Below, one piece after another: positions 1 through 10,863 of a DNA stretch of 64,000 nt (position 1 is its first letter; each line of letters starts with the position of its first letter). The DNA is taken from the NCBI RefSeq assembly GCF_000516985.1, contig NW_006917095.1, positions 1,803,077 to 1,867,076 on the forward strand. Direction: 5' to 3'. Source of the stretch: Pestalotiopsis fici W106-1. Its lineage: Eukaryota; Ascomycota; Sordariomycetes; Amphisphaeriales; Sporocadaceae. The notes below the pieces were generated by a model. The model made no database searches and had not been told where the DNA came from. It saw only the letters and a program-made list of their open reading frames with translations. Both the position numbers and the translations under genes were made by a program.

Positions 1-374
1 AAAACTACGATCTTCGAAATTCTCGAATTTGCGGAGAAGCCAAGGCGTTCAAGGAGTACATGCTGCTTTAAACTTGTGGTTGGGGTTCTTTAGACAGGGT
101 GTGTCAACCAAAGATTCAAGACATTATTGTTTGCATCAGTTTGGAGGTACAAGGTCGTACAGGAAGCGCCATCAATACCCTTTTGGGCCTCGCAAAATTT
201 TTGTTTTTTTTTTCATAATTAAATGACATATGCAAGCAATCGAGAACAACGCGTAAATTGGGATCAAGGGTATGTTTTTGAGCTCTAAAGATAAAGATAA
301 AAGGCTAGAAGGACTAGACGCCTGCCAATCGTGCTTGAATTATCGAACAACCGCCAGCTTCATCAGAGCTGCTC
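1..374. other. Gene-free edge of window, 3' flank of the PDI gene
   Basis: I see no supported coding region here. The right part is presumably the 3' untranslated region of the disulfide isomerase gene, which ends at 375 on the minus strand. A run of T near 200-215 is the only low-complexity feature. Confidence 0.5.
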
Positions 375-1540
375 CTACAGCTCGTCCTTGCCGGTGACCT
401 TCTCGGCAACATCCGCCACAAACTGCTTCAGAATGTTGGTCTTGGACTGGAGCTCGTCGAGCTTGGAAGGGGCCAGGCCACCCTTCTTGATGATACCGTC
501 AAGGCGAGCCAGCTCCTTAGCAACCCAGTTATCGCTCTTGGACAGCTTGTCAAAGACACGGATGTAGTACTCGGCGTACTTGTACTGGGCCTCCTTGCCA
601 AGGTTGTCGACATTCTTCTTGGTCTCAGAAGCCAAGGCCGACAAGCTGTCGCTGCCAGCAGCGAACTTCAGGGCAATGTGGTTGAGGATGTCAATGGTGC
701 CAGCAGTAGCATCAAGGCCACCACCAGCGACACGGTGAGTTCCGACCTTCTCGTTGATGAAGGCAACAAGGTCAGCCTCGGATCGGCCACCACTGTAGAG
801 TTCGCCCTCAGTAGAGCCAGCAGGGAAGAACTTGATTGTAGGATAGCTGGTAACACCCTGTTCCTGGGCAGTAGCCTTGCTGTTCTCGGCCTCGGCGTCG
901 ACCTTTCCGATAACGACGTTGGTCTCGAGAAGGAAGTCCTCAGCCAGCTTCTCCCAGGTAGGAGCCAGGTTCTTGCAGTCTGCTTGGAGTTAGCATGCAT
1001 CAAGGCGTGAAGGAGAGTGAACGACTTACGTCCGCACCAAGGAGCAGTAAAAGCAACGAAAGCGTTCTTTTCGCTACCAATGGTTTCCTTGAAGGTCTTG
1101 TCGGTAAGCATATCAACTGGGCTTGGCATCTCAAGCTTGCGCTTGGCCTTGACGCCAGTCTTCTCAGTGATGAAGTTGGTCAAGCTGTCCAAATCGCGTC
1201 CACCATTGTAGTCGACAGGCTTATCGCTCTTTCCATCAAAAAACTTGAGTGTGGGGAATCCCTGAACACCGAATCTCTTTCCAAGGGACTTCTCGGCATC
1301 GGCGTCGACCTTGGCAATCTGGACGTCCTTTGTGGATGCAAAGACACCGGCGAGCTCCTCGTAGACGGGAGCAAGGTTCTTGCAGTGGCCACACCACGGG
1401 GCAAAGAACTCGACTAGGGTGGGCTTGCCCGACTTGAGGACAACGTCGTCGAAGTTGGAGGGGACGAGGTCAAGGACGGCAGATTTGGCTGCTACAACGG
1501 CGGCGAGGCCAGTGAGCACGAAGCTCTTGAGGAGAACCAT
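375..1540 (-). CDS. tigA: ER protein disulfide isomerase, two thioredoxin domains plus C-terminal ERp29-like domain
   Basis: The protein forms and rearranges disulfides in secretory proteins in the ER lumen. The model is two exons, 1030..1540 and 375..979 on the minus strand, with a 50-nt GT-AG intron (980..1029) that contains a GCTAAC branch site. It gives 371 residues. The start at 1540 is followed at once by a signal peptide (about residues 1-18). The first thioredoxin domain has CGHC at 50-53 and the second has CGHC at 169-172; the intron splits the His codon of the second site. The C-terminal ~100 residues are helical and Lys/Glu-rich, like the ERp29 C domain of the fungal TigA/ERp38 group. 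The protein ends in the ER retrieval signal KDEL. The gene is divergent from RPS29, about 0.9 kb away. The family assignment is secure; the symbol follows Aspergillus naming. Confidence 0.95.
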
Positions 1541-2448
1541 GGCTGCTAGTTCTGTGATGTCAGTCGAAGGAGAACTTGATGTTGTCCTTGATGAAGGAGC
1601 TCGTTGCAATCAAGAGAGACAATTTATCCAAAGAGGATTTAGGATTGATGGTTGCTGAAAACTTGAAGACAGATTGTCCTCGCTGGCTGGAACAGGATGG
1701 AGACGAGATAGGATGAGAGCTTGCTTACAATTCCAGCACAAGTCCCGGTCGCTACGTAAGGTACGCTAAACTCGTTGAGAGGCTCCAACCTGTCAACTAC
1801 GGAGCACCATATGAAACCACTTTGGATAGGGAAGTGGCGGCCCGTTATCGATAAGCATGGAGCATGAGCTGATGGTAGGACTCGACTGTAGTACAAGTTG
1901 AAAGGCACATTGCTTATATATGCTAATTCATAGCATATCATGGGTTTGTATGTATTCGACTCTATAAGAATACTACGATACCATCAATGAGATTAAAAGA
2001 AAATAAAAGATAAATGACTAGATACTTCTTCACCTTTGGTATGAATCAAGTACCTTGGCTTATACTGGCATAACGCATGTGCAGTGAACGAACCCCTTGG
2101 TGGTCACCCCCTGACATTGGACTATGGGCTAAGACCAACGAGAACAAGGCCCATGCTCCTCCTCTTGTGGGCCCGTGGCCCCTTTTAGCACCAACTAGTA
2201 GCTGCTGACCTTTTTGTGGCTGGTGGCCCCCCAGAGATCGTGGCTGGTGCGCAGCCCTTGTTCGGTCGGCCCGCTCTAGCGCACACCAAACCGCAATTCT
2301 GAAAATAATTCGGACTGGAACTTTCTCCATTTTGAAGGCTTCGCGAAACGAACGACCAACCCGACCAGCGCCCCTCCAGACGACACCCAGTCCACCAAGC
2401 ACAACTCCGACAAGCTCTTGACAAGTTTCCGTCAACTCAACCGCAATC
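1541..2448. promoter_or_regulatory. Shared divergent promoter region, PDI (-) and RPS29 (+)
   Basis: The 0.9 kb lies between two divergent housekeeping start codons, so it must hold both promoters. I see no coding frame worth supporting and no specific operator that I would name. Confidence 0.5.
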
Positions 2449-2820
2449 ATGTCTCACGAATCCGTCTGGAACTCCCGCCCCCGTAGCTACGGCAAGGGCG
2501 CCCGTCAGTGGTACGTCTTGATGGATTGAAATCTGGTTGGAATCGGGAGGACAAGAGGACCGACACCAGGGAAAATTCTGCGATGGAAAGGAGAAAACTG
2601 CGGGCTAACGTTTTTATTTTTACCTCTTGAACAGCCGCGTCTGCACCCACAAGGCCGGTCTGATCCGCAAGTACGGCCTCAACATCTGCCGTCAGTGCTT
2701 CCGTGAGAAGTCCGCCGACATTGGCTTCGTCAAGGTACGGAATTCGCGACACCGAATCCTTCGAATATCACCCCATCGGATACAAGACGGCATACTGACT
2801 TTGCGATTTAGCACCGATAA
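2449..2820 (+). CDS. rps29: 40S ribosomal protein S29 (uS14 family)
   Basis: This is a zinc-binding protein of the small ribosomal subunit head. It has three exons, 2449..2510, 2635..2734 and 2812..2820, giving 56 residues, which is exactly the usual S29 length. The protein starts [17 protein letters not shown]. It has the zinc ribbon C21-x2-C24 ... C39-x2-C42, and the first Cys codon is split by intron 1 (TG|C). Both introns are GT-AG and small, and the last exon holds only His, Arg and the stop codon. Minus-strand and other-frame ORFs across this locus are shadows. The highly conserved short protein and the exact exon arithmetic make this call firm. Confidence 0.96.
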
Positions 2821-5802
2821 ATGCCCGGCGTCCCTTCCTCACACCCTCACGACCTCTCGCGCTTAGTCATGGCATCTACGATACGAACGCGATTTTGCGG
2901 ACGCGGACATGGAGTTGTCGGTTTTTGAACATGGAAAAAAACAAATGGTTTTCCTTCAGCATTTGCCCCGGTACCTGTAAATGGGCACAGGCGGAGGAAT
3001 GTGCACGGCTGTCATAGGGTCAGGCTAGATCAGCTCGACAATGCGCAAGGGTTCTAAAAATGAACAATTATGAACTGGAAGCTTTGATGAATCGGACTTG
3101 TGATGACCAGCTCGGCCAAGACCTGCCGCGGAGGATGGGCAATTGGCATTCGGATGTGGCCAAAGCAGCACTTCCTACACGACGACAAGAGGACAAGTAC
3201 TAAATCTGCAGATGGATGCGCCCTCCAGAAATTCACCCTGTACGCCTCGATTTGCTCAGAACCTCGGATTCGACGACATTTACTTCAATTGGAGCAGCTG
3301 GGCCTTGAATACAACGCTCCTCGATCAGCGGTCAGTTTAAGAAGAACAACAGCAACGTACCCAACTCACCTCGCTGCTCACGCTTCATCCTCTGGCATCG
3401 GCTAGTTTCCTGTGACTGCGATTATTTGAAGATGCGGCGTCTCACCAGCACAATCACTAGATTCAACGATAAGCAAGTGCTCATCGCCTCGCTCTGAACT
3501 TGTAGCATCTCAGCGAATGTCTTTTCGTGGAGACCTCCGGGCCAAGGGCAGTCAAGACTGCAGTGAAAAGAATCCTCTACATTCATGCAAACCTTCATGC
3601 TCGTGACCGTCAGCCTGGGGACTGCTAATGTACTTTCTCTTTCCCATGATCTCTCTTTCCCATGATATCTCTTTCCCATGATCTCTCTTTCCCATGATCT
3701 CTCTTTCCCATGATCTCTCTTTCCCATGATCTCTCTTTCCCATGATCTCTCTTTCCCATGATCTCTTTTCTCCGTGTGATGATCTATGTATGAATAACTC
3801 ATGATAACAACCTGCACCATGAGAGCAAATAATTTGGACCACTACCACTGCACAGAATTGATCAGTGCTGTATGTCCACCCAGGTATGGTCACATCATCA
3901 ATTTCCTGTCATTGATTTACATTACTACGAATCAACAGGACCTGTCCAATATCAGTGTTTATAATGGCTGCGGTCTTACCCTAGTAGACAAAGTCCCTTG
4001 AACCAATGCCAATGTCAAGATGAATACGCCGTACATTATAGTACCCTAGCATTATTTCGCTCAGCTAATGAACAACTTAATTCATGAAGTTGAAGTCGAG
4101 GGTTTACCTCTTGGGTAATTTGTCACTGAGGCAAGTGTCTACCTGTGCTGGATGCAATGCTCTGATCCTGCCAAAGGCTTGGACAGCGCTCAAGATGATT
4201 CTTTGATGGCGCCTCGAGTATTGTTTGGTCTTGGTGATTGCGAGCCAGGTCATATCAGACGAGTGAAATGACTTTGCTCTTGAACAAACGCAACGCCATT
4301 GGCATAAAATTCTCTGTTTTTCTAATTTGTGCCTCCCAAATGCAATCTTGCTCAGAGGTTTCTGTCTTCCACTTGCGTTACCTCGGTTTACTGTTTCATC
4401 TCACCTCCTCGCGGCCAAAATCGATGTGTTTTTCACTCTCAAAAAAAGGAAAAAGAACAAATCACAAAGCCTAAAATGCTTATATGAATCAAGTAGCGAG
4501 TCTCTGCCCTTCCGAGTGGTTATCAGAGGGGCACTTTCTGCGGAATTCCAGTGATCATGAGAGAAGGCCCCTTGATCGCGCTTGCGGTCGAGCTGCTACC
4601 TTCCGTACTTGTATTCGGGTGGCCGACAAAGCAGATAACTTCACAACCAAGAATTGACCTTTTAATCTTAAAAACACAAGTTGACATAAGCATATCAGGT
4701 TCTCCTTTGAGATGAATCCGATAAAAAAGGAAGGGAGAAAAAAATGTGCAACACTGGATCAAGTATAGTGAGATGGACAAAGCTCAAAACCTCTATCTTG
4801 TGTGTTGACCTTCCAGGCCCTCCAGTAGGTACAGATGACCGAGGGCCTAACGGAGTTGATCTTCCAGCTCTTGAAGATGCAGTATCGATGGTGGCAATGT
4901 AGATACAGCAATGAGGAGAGCTGGGTGATTGATCTTCGGTCTGGAACTCTACCGATTGAGCCGCGGAACCGATACTCTTTGTTGGAAAGAAGCTTGCTTA
5001 TTTGCACCCATCAGGTCTTGGATCGCGAAGCGGAGACCTTGTTGTCATGTCGACCTTGTTGGGCATGAAGCCATTCATACTAAGACGACGACACCGTGAT
5101 TACTTGTGAGGCCATGGATGGACCAACTCCGGCGACGATTCCATAGAGTAGATTGACAAATTCAGTAATATACCACCATGTTGGCGGCATGGTTGTGCGT
5201 GAAGAATGACTTTGCATATTACGTGGTTTTGTCATAACATATCAAGTGTCTATACTATCTATGGTACGGCACGTCTCCATAGTCCAAGTAATATGTCCTA
5301 GAGTGTCTGAATGATCCCCCTGGAGAGAAAATTCCTTACTCGCCATCTGTGTAAGCAAGCGTGCACCAAGAAGTGTGTGTCTGCCCTCAGTGATATCATC
5401 TGTATTCAGCTGTTCACAAAGCCCATGCTATAATAAACTCAACTGAAAAAAAAAAAACCCAGACACTGAAATATGTGCCTTTCATAAATGAGCAGCAAGA
5501 TTCTGTGAAAGTTTTTTCTTAATTCCAAACTTCTCTATGCATCAGTGTATCCATCTCCTATGCATATGATGTAAAAATAAAAGAAGAATAGATACACCAA
5601 GGCTTACACATGATAGATGTGCAAACATGAAAGTCAGCTCTGCATACTGGAATGGTCAACATCATACAACTGATTATGTCAAAAATGTAGATGGCTAGTT
5701 ATGAGCGAGAGATAAGGAAGTGGCTATACACTCAACAGCTTGACCTGCGTTATCTAGTTTTGTTATTTGAAATTCTCTTTTTGCTATTCAAGTCTTTTCC
5801 TT
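2821..5802. other. Long intergenic region without a supported gene
   Basis: About 3 kb of moderately AT-rich DNA. All open frames are short (under about 140 codons), overlap each other on both strands and show no family motif or plausible exon pairing. A 16-bp minisatellite lies at 3636-3768. A poly-A run is present near 5445. Confidence 0.5.
3636..3768. repeat. 16-bp tandem repeat (minisatellite), 8 copies
   Basis: The unit TTTCCCATGATCTCTC recurs with an exact 16-bp period; CCCATGAT starts at 3643, 3659, 3675, 3691, 3707, 3723, 3739 and 3755. One copy carries ATATCT instead of ATCTCT. Because 16 is not a multiple of three, the array gives artificial repetitive open frames on the minus strand in more than one frame. 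These are not evidence for a repeat protein. Confidence 0.95.
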
Positions 5803-6240
5803 AGGACAACACAGGCGCAGAGGCCTGGCCAAGGCGCAAACCAGCACTCCTATCAAAAAGCACGTCAGGCGATACTTCCGCTATATATCACAGGAAGTCA
5901 CCTCAGGGAACATCCTGATCAAAAGAGTCACATCCACAGAAAATGCCGCTGATAGACTTACAACTCTCGTTTTGACGGATAAGCAAATGCACGAAATGCT
6001 CAAATTCCTTCGGTCGCAACGCTTTTGTAAGTCTATCAGCGGCATTTTCTGTGGATGTGACTCTTTTGATCAGGATGTTCCCAGCGGTGACTGCCTCTTG
6101 TATAGTGGAAGTATCCCCTAACGTGCTTTTTAGTAGAATGATCCATCAAGTCTGTCGAGTCCGCAAAGGGCTCCAAGAATACACTTATAACCTCGGTCCA
6201 GAATATATAATATCAAGGCCACACAGTCCAAGAACACAAT
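5803..6240. mobile_element. Degenerate Ty1/copia retrotransposon relic: two RNase H fragments joined tail to tail
   Basis: On the plus strand, from about 5805, a frameshifted copia RNase H end can be read: a DNTGA motif, then LAKAQTSTPIKKHVRRYF, then GNILIKRVTSTENAADRLT up to about 5963. On the minus strand, from about 6200 down to 5964, a second copy reads HSTKKHVRGYFHY, then AVTAGNILIKRVTSTENAAD, then RLTKALRPKEFEHFVHLL. This matches the C-terminal end of copia polyproteins. Both copies have frameshifts or small indels, and no reverse transcriptase, integrase or LTR is visible nearby. The two copies meet at an inverted junction, so this is a rearranged dead fragment rather than an element. 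Confidence 0.8.
5906..6082. repeat. 58-bp perfect inverted repeat, 61-nt spacer
   Basis: The left arm 5906..5963 and right arm 6025..6082 are exact reverse complements, with the spacer at 5964..6024. Similarity continues outward for about 55 bp but with substitutions and a 2-nt indel. The arms are the conserved part of the copia RNase H relic. Confidence 0.95.
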
Positions 6241-6398
6241 GAAACTCAATGCGTTGATTCACCCACATGGTTTCAACAGAGGCCAGCCTCTGCTCTGAAA
6301 TCGACCAACTCTGAAGATTTTGCTGCGTCAACACTGAAATTGAAGAGCTCCTGCCCGCAGATCAAATCCTGCGAAAATCCCATTCCGACCACCAGCTC

Positions 6399-6980
6399 TC
6401 ACGAACACTTCCATGGGAGTCCATCTCGATCCACCACATCATCAACCTTTCTCCTCGGGGTCCTCTGGAAGATCTTCTTGGTGAAGCCTCGGTCCATGGA
6501 GCTACTCTTTTGCCGCCTCTCATCCTCGGACGCGGGCGTTGTAGCCCACCAGGTAGAAGCCCTTCCAGAACCGCCGCCGCCACCGCCACCACCACCACCA
6601 CCACCACCACCACCGAGGAGCTCGTCCCTGGCCACAAACACGACGCACACGGCCACCAGCAGGATCAGCAACAGGTGCCAGGGCCGCCAGTCGTGCGGCG
6701 CAAAGACGAGGAATCGGTTCTCCAGGGCCAGGGAGCGGCGCGCGTCGACGCCCCGGTTGGGTTGGCGGGCCCATTTACAGAAATCCTCGCCGCGCAGTGC
6801 GTACCTATTTTTGTGGGAGTAAAAAACTGTTTAGCTACTTGTGTTCTTTTCATGTTTCATGACTCTGTAGAGACAAGGACAGGAACTTGGAAATAGAGAT
6901 ATGCATGTGATGATCTTTGTTATTTTAACTCACTCCTCGCAGGCCAGGATGCGGCCAGTATATGAAAGCGCAGGCGCCAT
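6399..6980 (-). CDS. Small single-pass membrane protein with a poly-Gly tract, function unknown
   Basis: I do not recognise the family. The model is two exons, 6934..6980 and 6399..6804 on the minus strand, with a 129-nt GT-AG intron, giving 150 residues. The protein begins MAPALSYTGRILACEE. It has a basic, aromatic region followed by one hydrophobic helix (HLLLILLVAVCVVFVA) at roughly residues 62-78, then a run of about 14 Gly coded by a GGT/GGC microsatellite and a charged tail. The exon join is in phase and gives a smooth Cys/Trp-rich sequence. The upstream frame stays open beyond this Met, so the start is not certain. Poly-Pro, poly-Trp and poly-Val frames on either strand are shadows of the microsatellite. 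Confidence 0.6.
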
Positions 6981-8054
6981 GTTTCTGAAAGGCTTCTTTT
7001 TGATGATAGAATGATACGTGGTTCCAGTATTCGCAAGATGTGAAGCGGTCAGAAAGAAAAGTGAGGCAATGCAGAGAGAAAAGGACCAATGGCTTTTGCA
7101 AGAAGAAAAAAAATCAATACAGCTCGTTTGGAACAAGAGGGGGGAGAGCGACTTCGCATGGGAAAAGCTTTCCTTGCTTGTCGTGGTCATACCGCAGACG
7201 GGAACCTGAGCAATGTCTCAAGGTGTTGTAACTCTATTCTTGGCTTTTGGAGGTTTTGTGGTGAGCTGGCAAAAGGCTTGGTATGCTTGGATATATGATG
7301 CCAGCTGATTCACCTTCTTTTAGAGTTCAATGATGGACGAAGGACATCGGGAACCGCGTGTACATATTTGCTTCTTGAGCGGCCCACGCAAATGGCCCAG
7401 AATAAAAGCTAGACCTTGGTAATTTTTCATGTATATGCTATATGCTATTGCCGTTCCAGCGTCGTTTCCCGTTACAAATCCAGGCCAGAAATGGGCTCCC
7501 TATTGTACGTGGTGCCGCTGAACAGTGGTTGCTGGTTGATATTGGGGGTGCAGCTCGAGTTGTCTCGTGTCGTGTCGTGTCGTGTTGTACGACCCACGAA
7601 AAGTGCCGATCAATGTTTCATTTACACAGCAACCAAAGCTCGGGCAGGACAGTGTGTTTGCAATGCCTTTGCCATCGGACATGATTGATATGGTATCGCT
7701 CGGCAAGATCCATGGCACCATATTGAGCTGATTAATATTGGATTGGGGAAATTTTTGTTATGTTTTCGCTACCTGTCCTCATGCAGATCTATAATACAGA
7801 AACAAAGACAGGAAAGAATTTGTTGGAGGGGAGATGGAGGGAGGAGTATTCAAACAACAGGAGGTGGACCCAATAAATTTCCGACTGTACACAGGCTTCT
7901 AAAACAAGTATTGTACATTGTGCCATTTCATCATGTACAGACCTCTCGGTAACTCCTTTTTGGTATCCCTCGTAATGCCTGCAGCTTAGCCAGCTTGCTC
8001 TCTCGTCCTGTTCTTCGTACACATTATGGTTTGCTTCTCTCGTCTATGGCGTGT
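6981..8054. other. Intergenic region without a supported gene
   Basis: This holds the 5' flank of the small membrane protein gene and the 3' flank of mitochondrial EF-Tu. A short pentamer repeat (CGTGT x 4) lies at 7566-7585. I see no gene. Confidence 0.45.
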
Positions 8055-9546
8055 TTATTCGATGATACGGGTGATGATACCGGTGGCGACAGTTCGGCCA
8101 CCCTCACGGACGTTGACACGCTGACCAGCCTCGATAGCAATGGGGTTGTGCAGGTGAGCAACCATCTCGACGTTGTCACCAGGCATGATCATGCGGCTCT
8201 TGTCCTCGGCATCGTCGGGGAGGAAGAGAGCGCAAGACTCATCGGCGGTACGCAGGAACATCTGGGGGCGGTAGTTCTCGTGGAAACCAGTGTGGCGACC
8301 ACCCTCGTCCTTGGTCAGAACGTAGAGGGAGATCATGAACTTGGTGTGGGCCTTGACGGTGCCAGGCTTGACGATGACCATACCACGTCTGACATCCTCA
8401 CGGCGGATACCACGGAGCAACAGACCGGAGTTGTCGCCAGCACGGGACTCGTCGCAGGACTTCTTGAAGGTCTCAATGTCGGTGACCTTGGTCTTGATGA
8501 TCTCGCCACCCTTTCCAACCAGCTCGACCTCGGAATCCTTCTTCAGGACACCACGCTCGACACGGCCGGATGCGACGGTTCCACGGCCACCAATGGAGAA
8601 GACATCCTCAACAGACATCAGGAAGGGCTTGTCAAGGTCACGCTCGGGGGTGGGGATCCAGCGGTCGACAGCTTCCATGAGCTCATCAATCTTCTGCTCG
8701 CCAATCTCCGGTCGCTTGCCCTCCATAGCCATGAGAGCGGAACCCATGATGACGGGGGTCTCGTCACCCTCGAAGCCGTAGTGGGAGAGGAGCTCACGCA
8801 TCTCCATCTCGACGAGCTCCAACATCTCGGGGTCCTCAATGGCGTCAACCTTGTTGACGAAGACGACAATCTTCTGGACACCGACCTGACGGGCGAGCAG
8901 CAAGTGCTCACGGGTCTGGGGCATCTGACCATCGGAAGCAGCGACGACAATGATGGCACCGTCCATGTTGGCAGCACCAGTAATCATGTTCTTGATGTAA
9001 TCGGCGTGACCGGGACAGTCGACGTGGGAGTAGTGGCGAGTGTCGGACGAGTACTCAATGTGGGCAGTAGAAATGGTGATACCACGCTTGCGCTCCTCGG
9101 GGGCCTTGTCAATAGCTCCATATTCAAGGAAGTTGGCGAGACCCTTCTCGGCCTGACGCTTTGTGATGGCTGCAGACAGGGTGGTCTATATGTTTGTTTT
9201 CGTAGGTTAGCCGGACTGTCTTCTTTGGAACAGATCTTGCACGGAAAAGAGAGAAGCTTCTTTCCGAGGTCCTCTCCGTGTCCATGTAGCAATATTACTA
9301 CCACTACTGAAGCATGCGGCAATTGCCTGGTTGACTGACCTTGCCGTGATCGACGTGACCGATGGTACCAATGTTCACATGCGGCTTTGTTCTCTCGTAC
9401 ACTGCGTAGGATCTGTAGATGTTGAGGGCCGACGACACATTCTGCGACTTGAGGGAGTACTGGAGAGGGTTGGCGGCGCTGCCAGGTCGGAGAGCCTGGC
9501 GCGAGGCGCGCAGGAAAGGCGCCAACGTTCTCAGGGCCGCAGGCAT
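8055..9546 (-). CDS. tuf1: Mitochondrial translation elongation factor Tu
   Basis: This GTPase delivers aminoacyl-tRNA to mitochondrial ribosomes. There are two exons, 9340..9546 and 8055..9185 on the minus strand, with a 154-nt GT-AG intron, giving 445 residues. An Arg/Ser/Ala-rich N-terminus (about residues 1-48, [20 protein letters not shown]) looks like a mitochondrial targeting peptide. The G domain shows GHVDHGKTT at 63-71, RGITI at 103-107, DCPGH at 125-129 and NKVD at 180-183, followed by the two beta-barrel domains and the C-terminal IITRIIE. The intron lies directly after the P-loop Lys69. I chose the Met at 9546 because the upstream in-frame extension is compositionally unlike a presequence. 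A 447-codon plus-strand frame over the same DNA is an antisense shadow. Confidence 0.97.
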
Positions 9547-10863
9547 TGTGATGTGAAGACCCAAATGAAGATTGGGGGGGGGAAAGAAGAATATCAAACA
9601 GACCGAAGGAGAAGGAGCGGAGAGGAAAAAAGGTGGATTGGAATGAGCTCCTCGTTGAGGTCAAGGTACGTATGCAAAAGATGCAAGAAAATTATTATGT
9701 AGTTCGATGCTCATCACAGCTTTTTTCCGACCAATGGGGACTAGCGTAAATGCCGCTTTTACTTAGCTCTTTTCTCGCTCCCGGGCTTTGCTCACTACTA
9801 GTCACGTGTTAATGCAGCTTACATAGCATAATTCTTGTATATCTCCCAATACTCACCTATCAAGACTGGACTAACACCAATATGAGCCATCACCGCCATA
9901 AATCTATACTCTGAGTCTTGACTACGTTTAACCAGACTATCTGGGTTGGTTCTATACTTGTGAGAAGTCATTCTGCTCGCTAGGTTTGAGGCGCATAAAA
10001 TCGTGGAAGAAACTCTCATCAATTGCTTCCTCGAATATTTATACATGAATATGCACAAAACATAAACGACAACATGCTGCAATTAGGAGAAATCAAATAC
10101 TTTAATATGCGATAGTCAAATGCGACTAAATAAAATATCTTATCCAGCGCTAGATGCCATTAGTTGTTGAATTGCACCACGTTTTGAGGAGTTAATCAAG
10201 GTTGTAGAGGCAATACAAATACTCAGTGATACGGCATACTTAGTCACGCAGCCAGAACCGCCGCGGCCAGATGATGTGAAGACTTGCTTATCCAGTCAAT
10301 TGGACTACATCGTGGGCTGCGTCGTCTACAAAGCTAACGACTGGTTCGTCTGGTGCCATTCAGCTGTAGATGCAGTAACGCATGCATGCAAGCAGCCGCA
10401 TCAAGAATCTTCAACGTGCCGGTACAGAACTCACGATAATTGACCCATGAAATTGATTGGTTACATCATAAGGCTTTTCTACAAAGTATTGAAATGATGT
10501 ATATTGAGTCTTGCTGACTGCTAGTAATACCTCACTTGTCACTCTAGCTGTGTGGCTGGCTGGCTATATTGCTAGAAGAGAATGTGGAATTATATCTCGT
10601 CTCTGGGCAGATCTTTTACTGAATGCAAATTTGTATTCAATGTCTCGCTGTCGTAGCTGTCATAAGGCCGTCTCCTCATTAGTTTGCCTTGAAATCCTAA
10701 ACTAACCCTTCCAAGATTGACCCAGGCCAGAAACCTGCCTTTCATCTCAATGACCCATATCATCGCCATCATTAATCATTCGCGTCTTCAAGGATTGTAA
10801 CTTTTGGCCAATGGCCATTGGAGAAAGACACAAGGCAGCAGAGACGATCGGAAACTTGTATGT
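9547..10863. other. Intergenic region without a supported gene
   Basis: About 1.3 kb that includes the EF-Tu promoter (9547 upward) and the 3' flank of the next minus-strand gene. All frames are short and show no family features. Confidence 0.45.

Noticed and set aside
3422..3893. Repetitive minus-strand proteins rich in Gly-Lys-Arg-Asp-His/Trp-Glu-Arg
   Set aside because: They are translations of the 16-bp minisatellite in different frames, not a repeat protein.
5964..6024. Plus-strand continuation of the copia reading (LTTLVLTDKQMHEMLKFLRS)
   Set aside because: This spacer makes better copia sense on the minus strand (LTKALRPKEFEHFVHLL), so the plus reading is the antisense of the second fragment.
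6362..6896. Proline-rich, poly-Trp, poly-Val and poly-His frames around 6570-6612
   Set aside because: They come from the other frames of the trinucleotide microsatellite inside the small membrane protein gene.
7995..9338. A 447-codon open frame on the plus strand
   Set aside because: It lies antisense to the highly conserved mitochondrial EF-Tu exon and intron. Its Leu/Val/Thr/Gly/Asp-rich composition is the mirror of that codon usage. It has no family features of its own.
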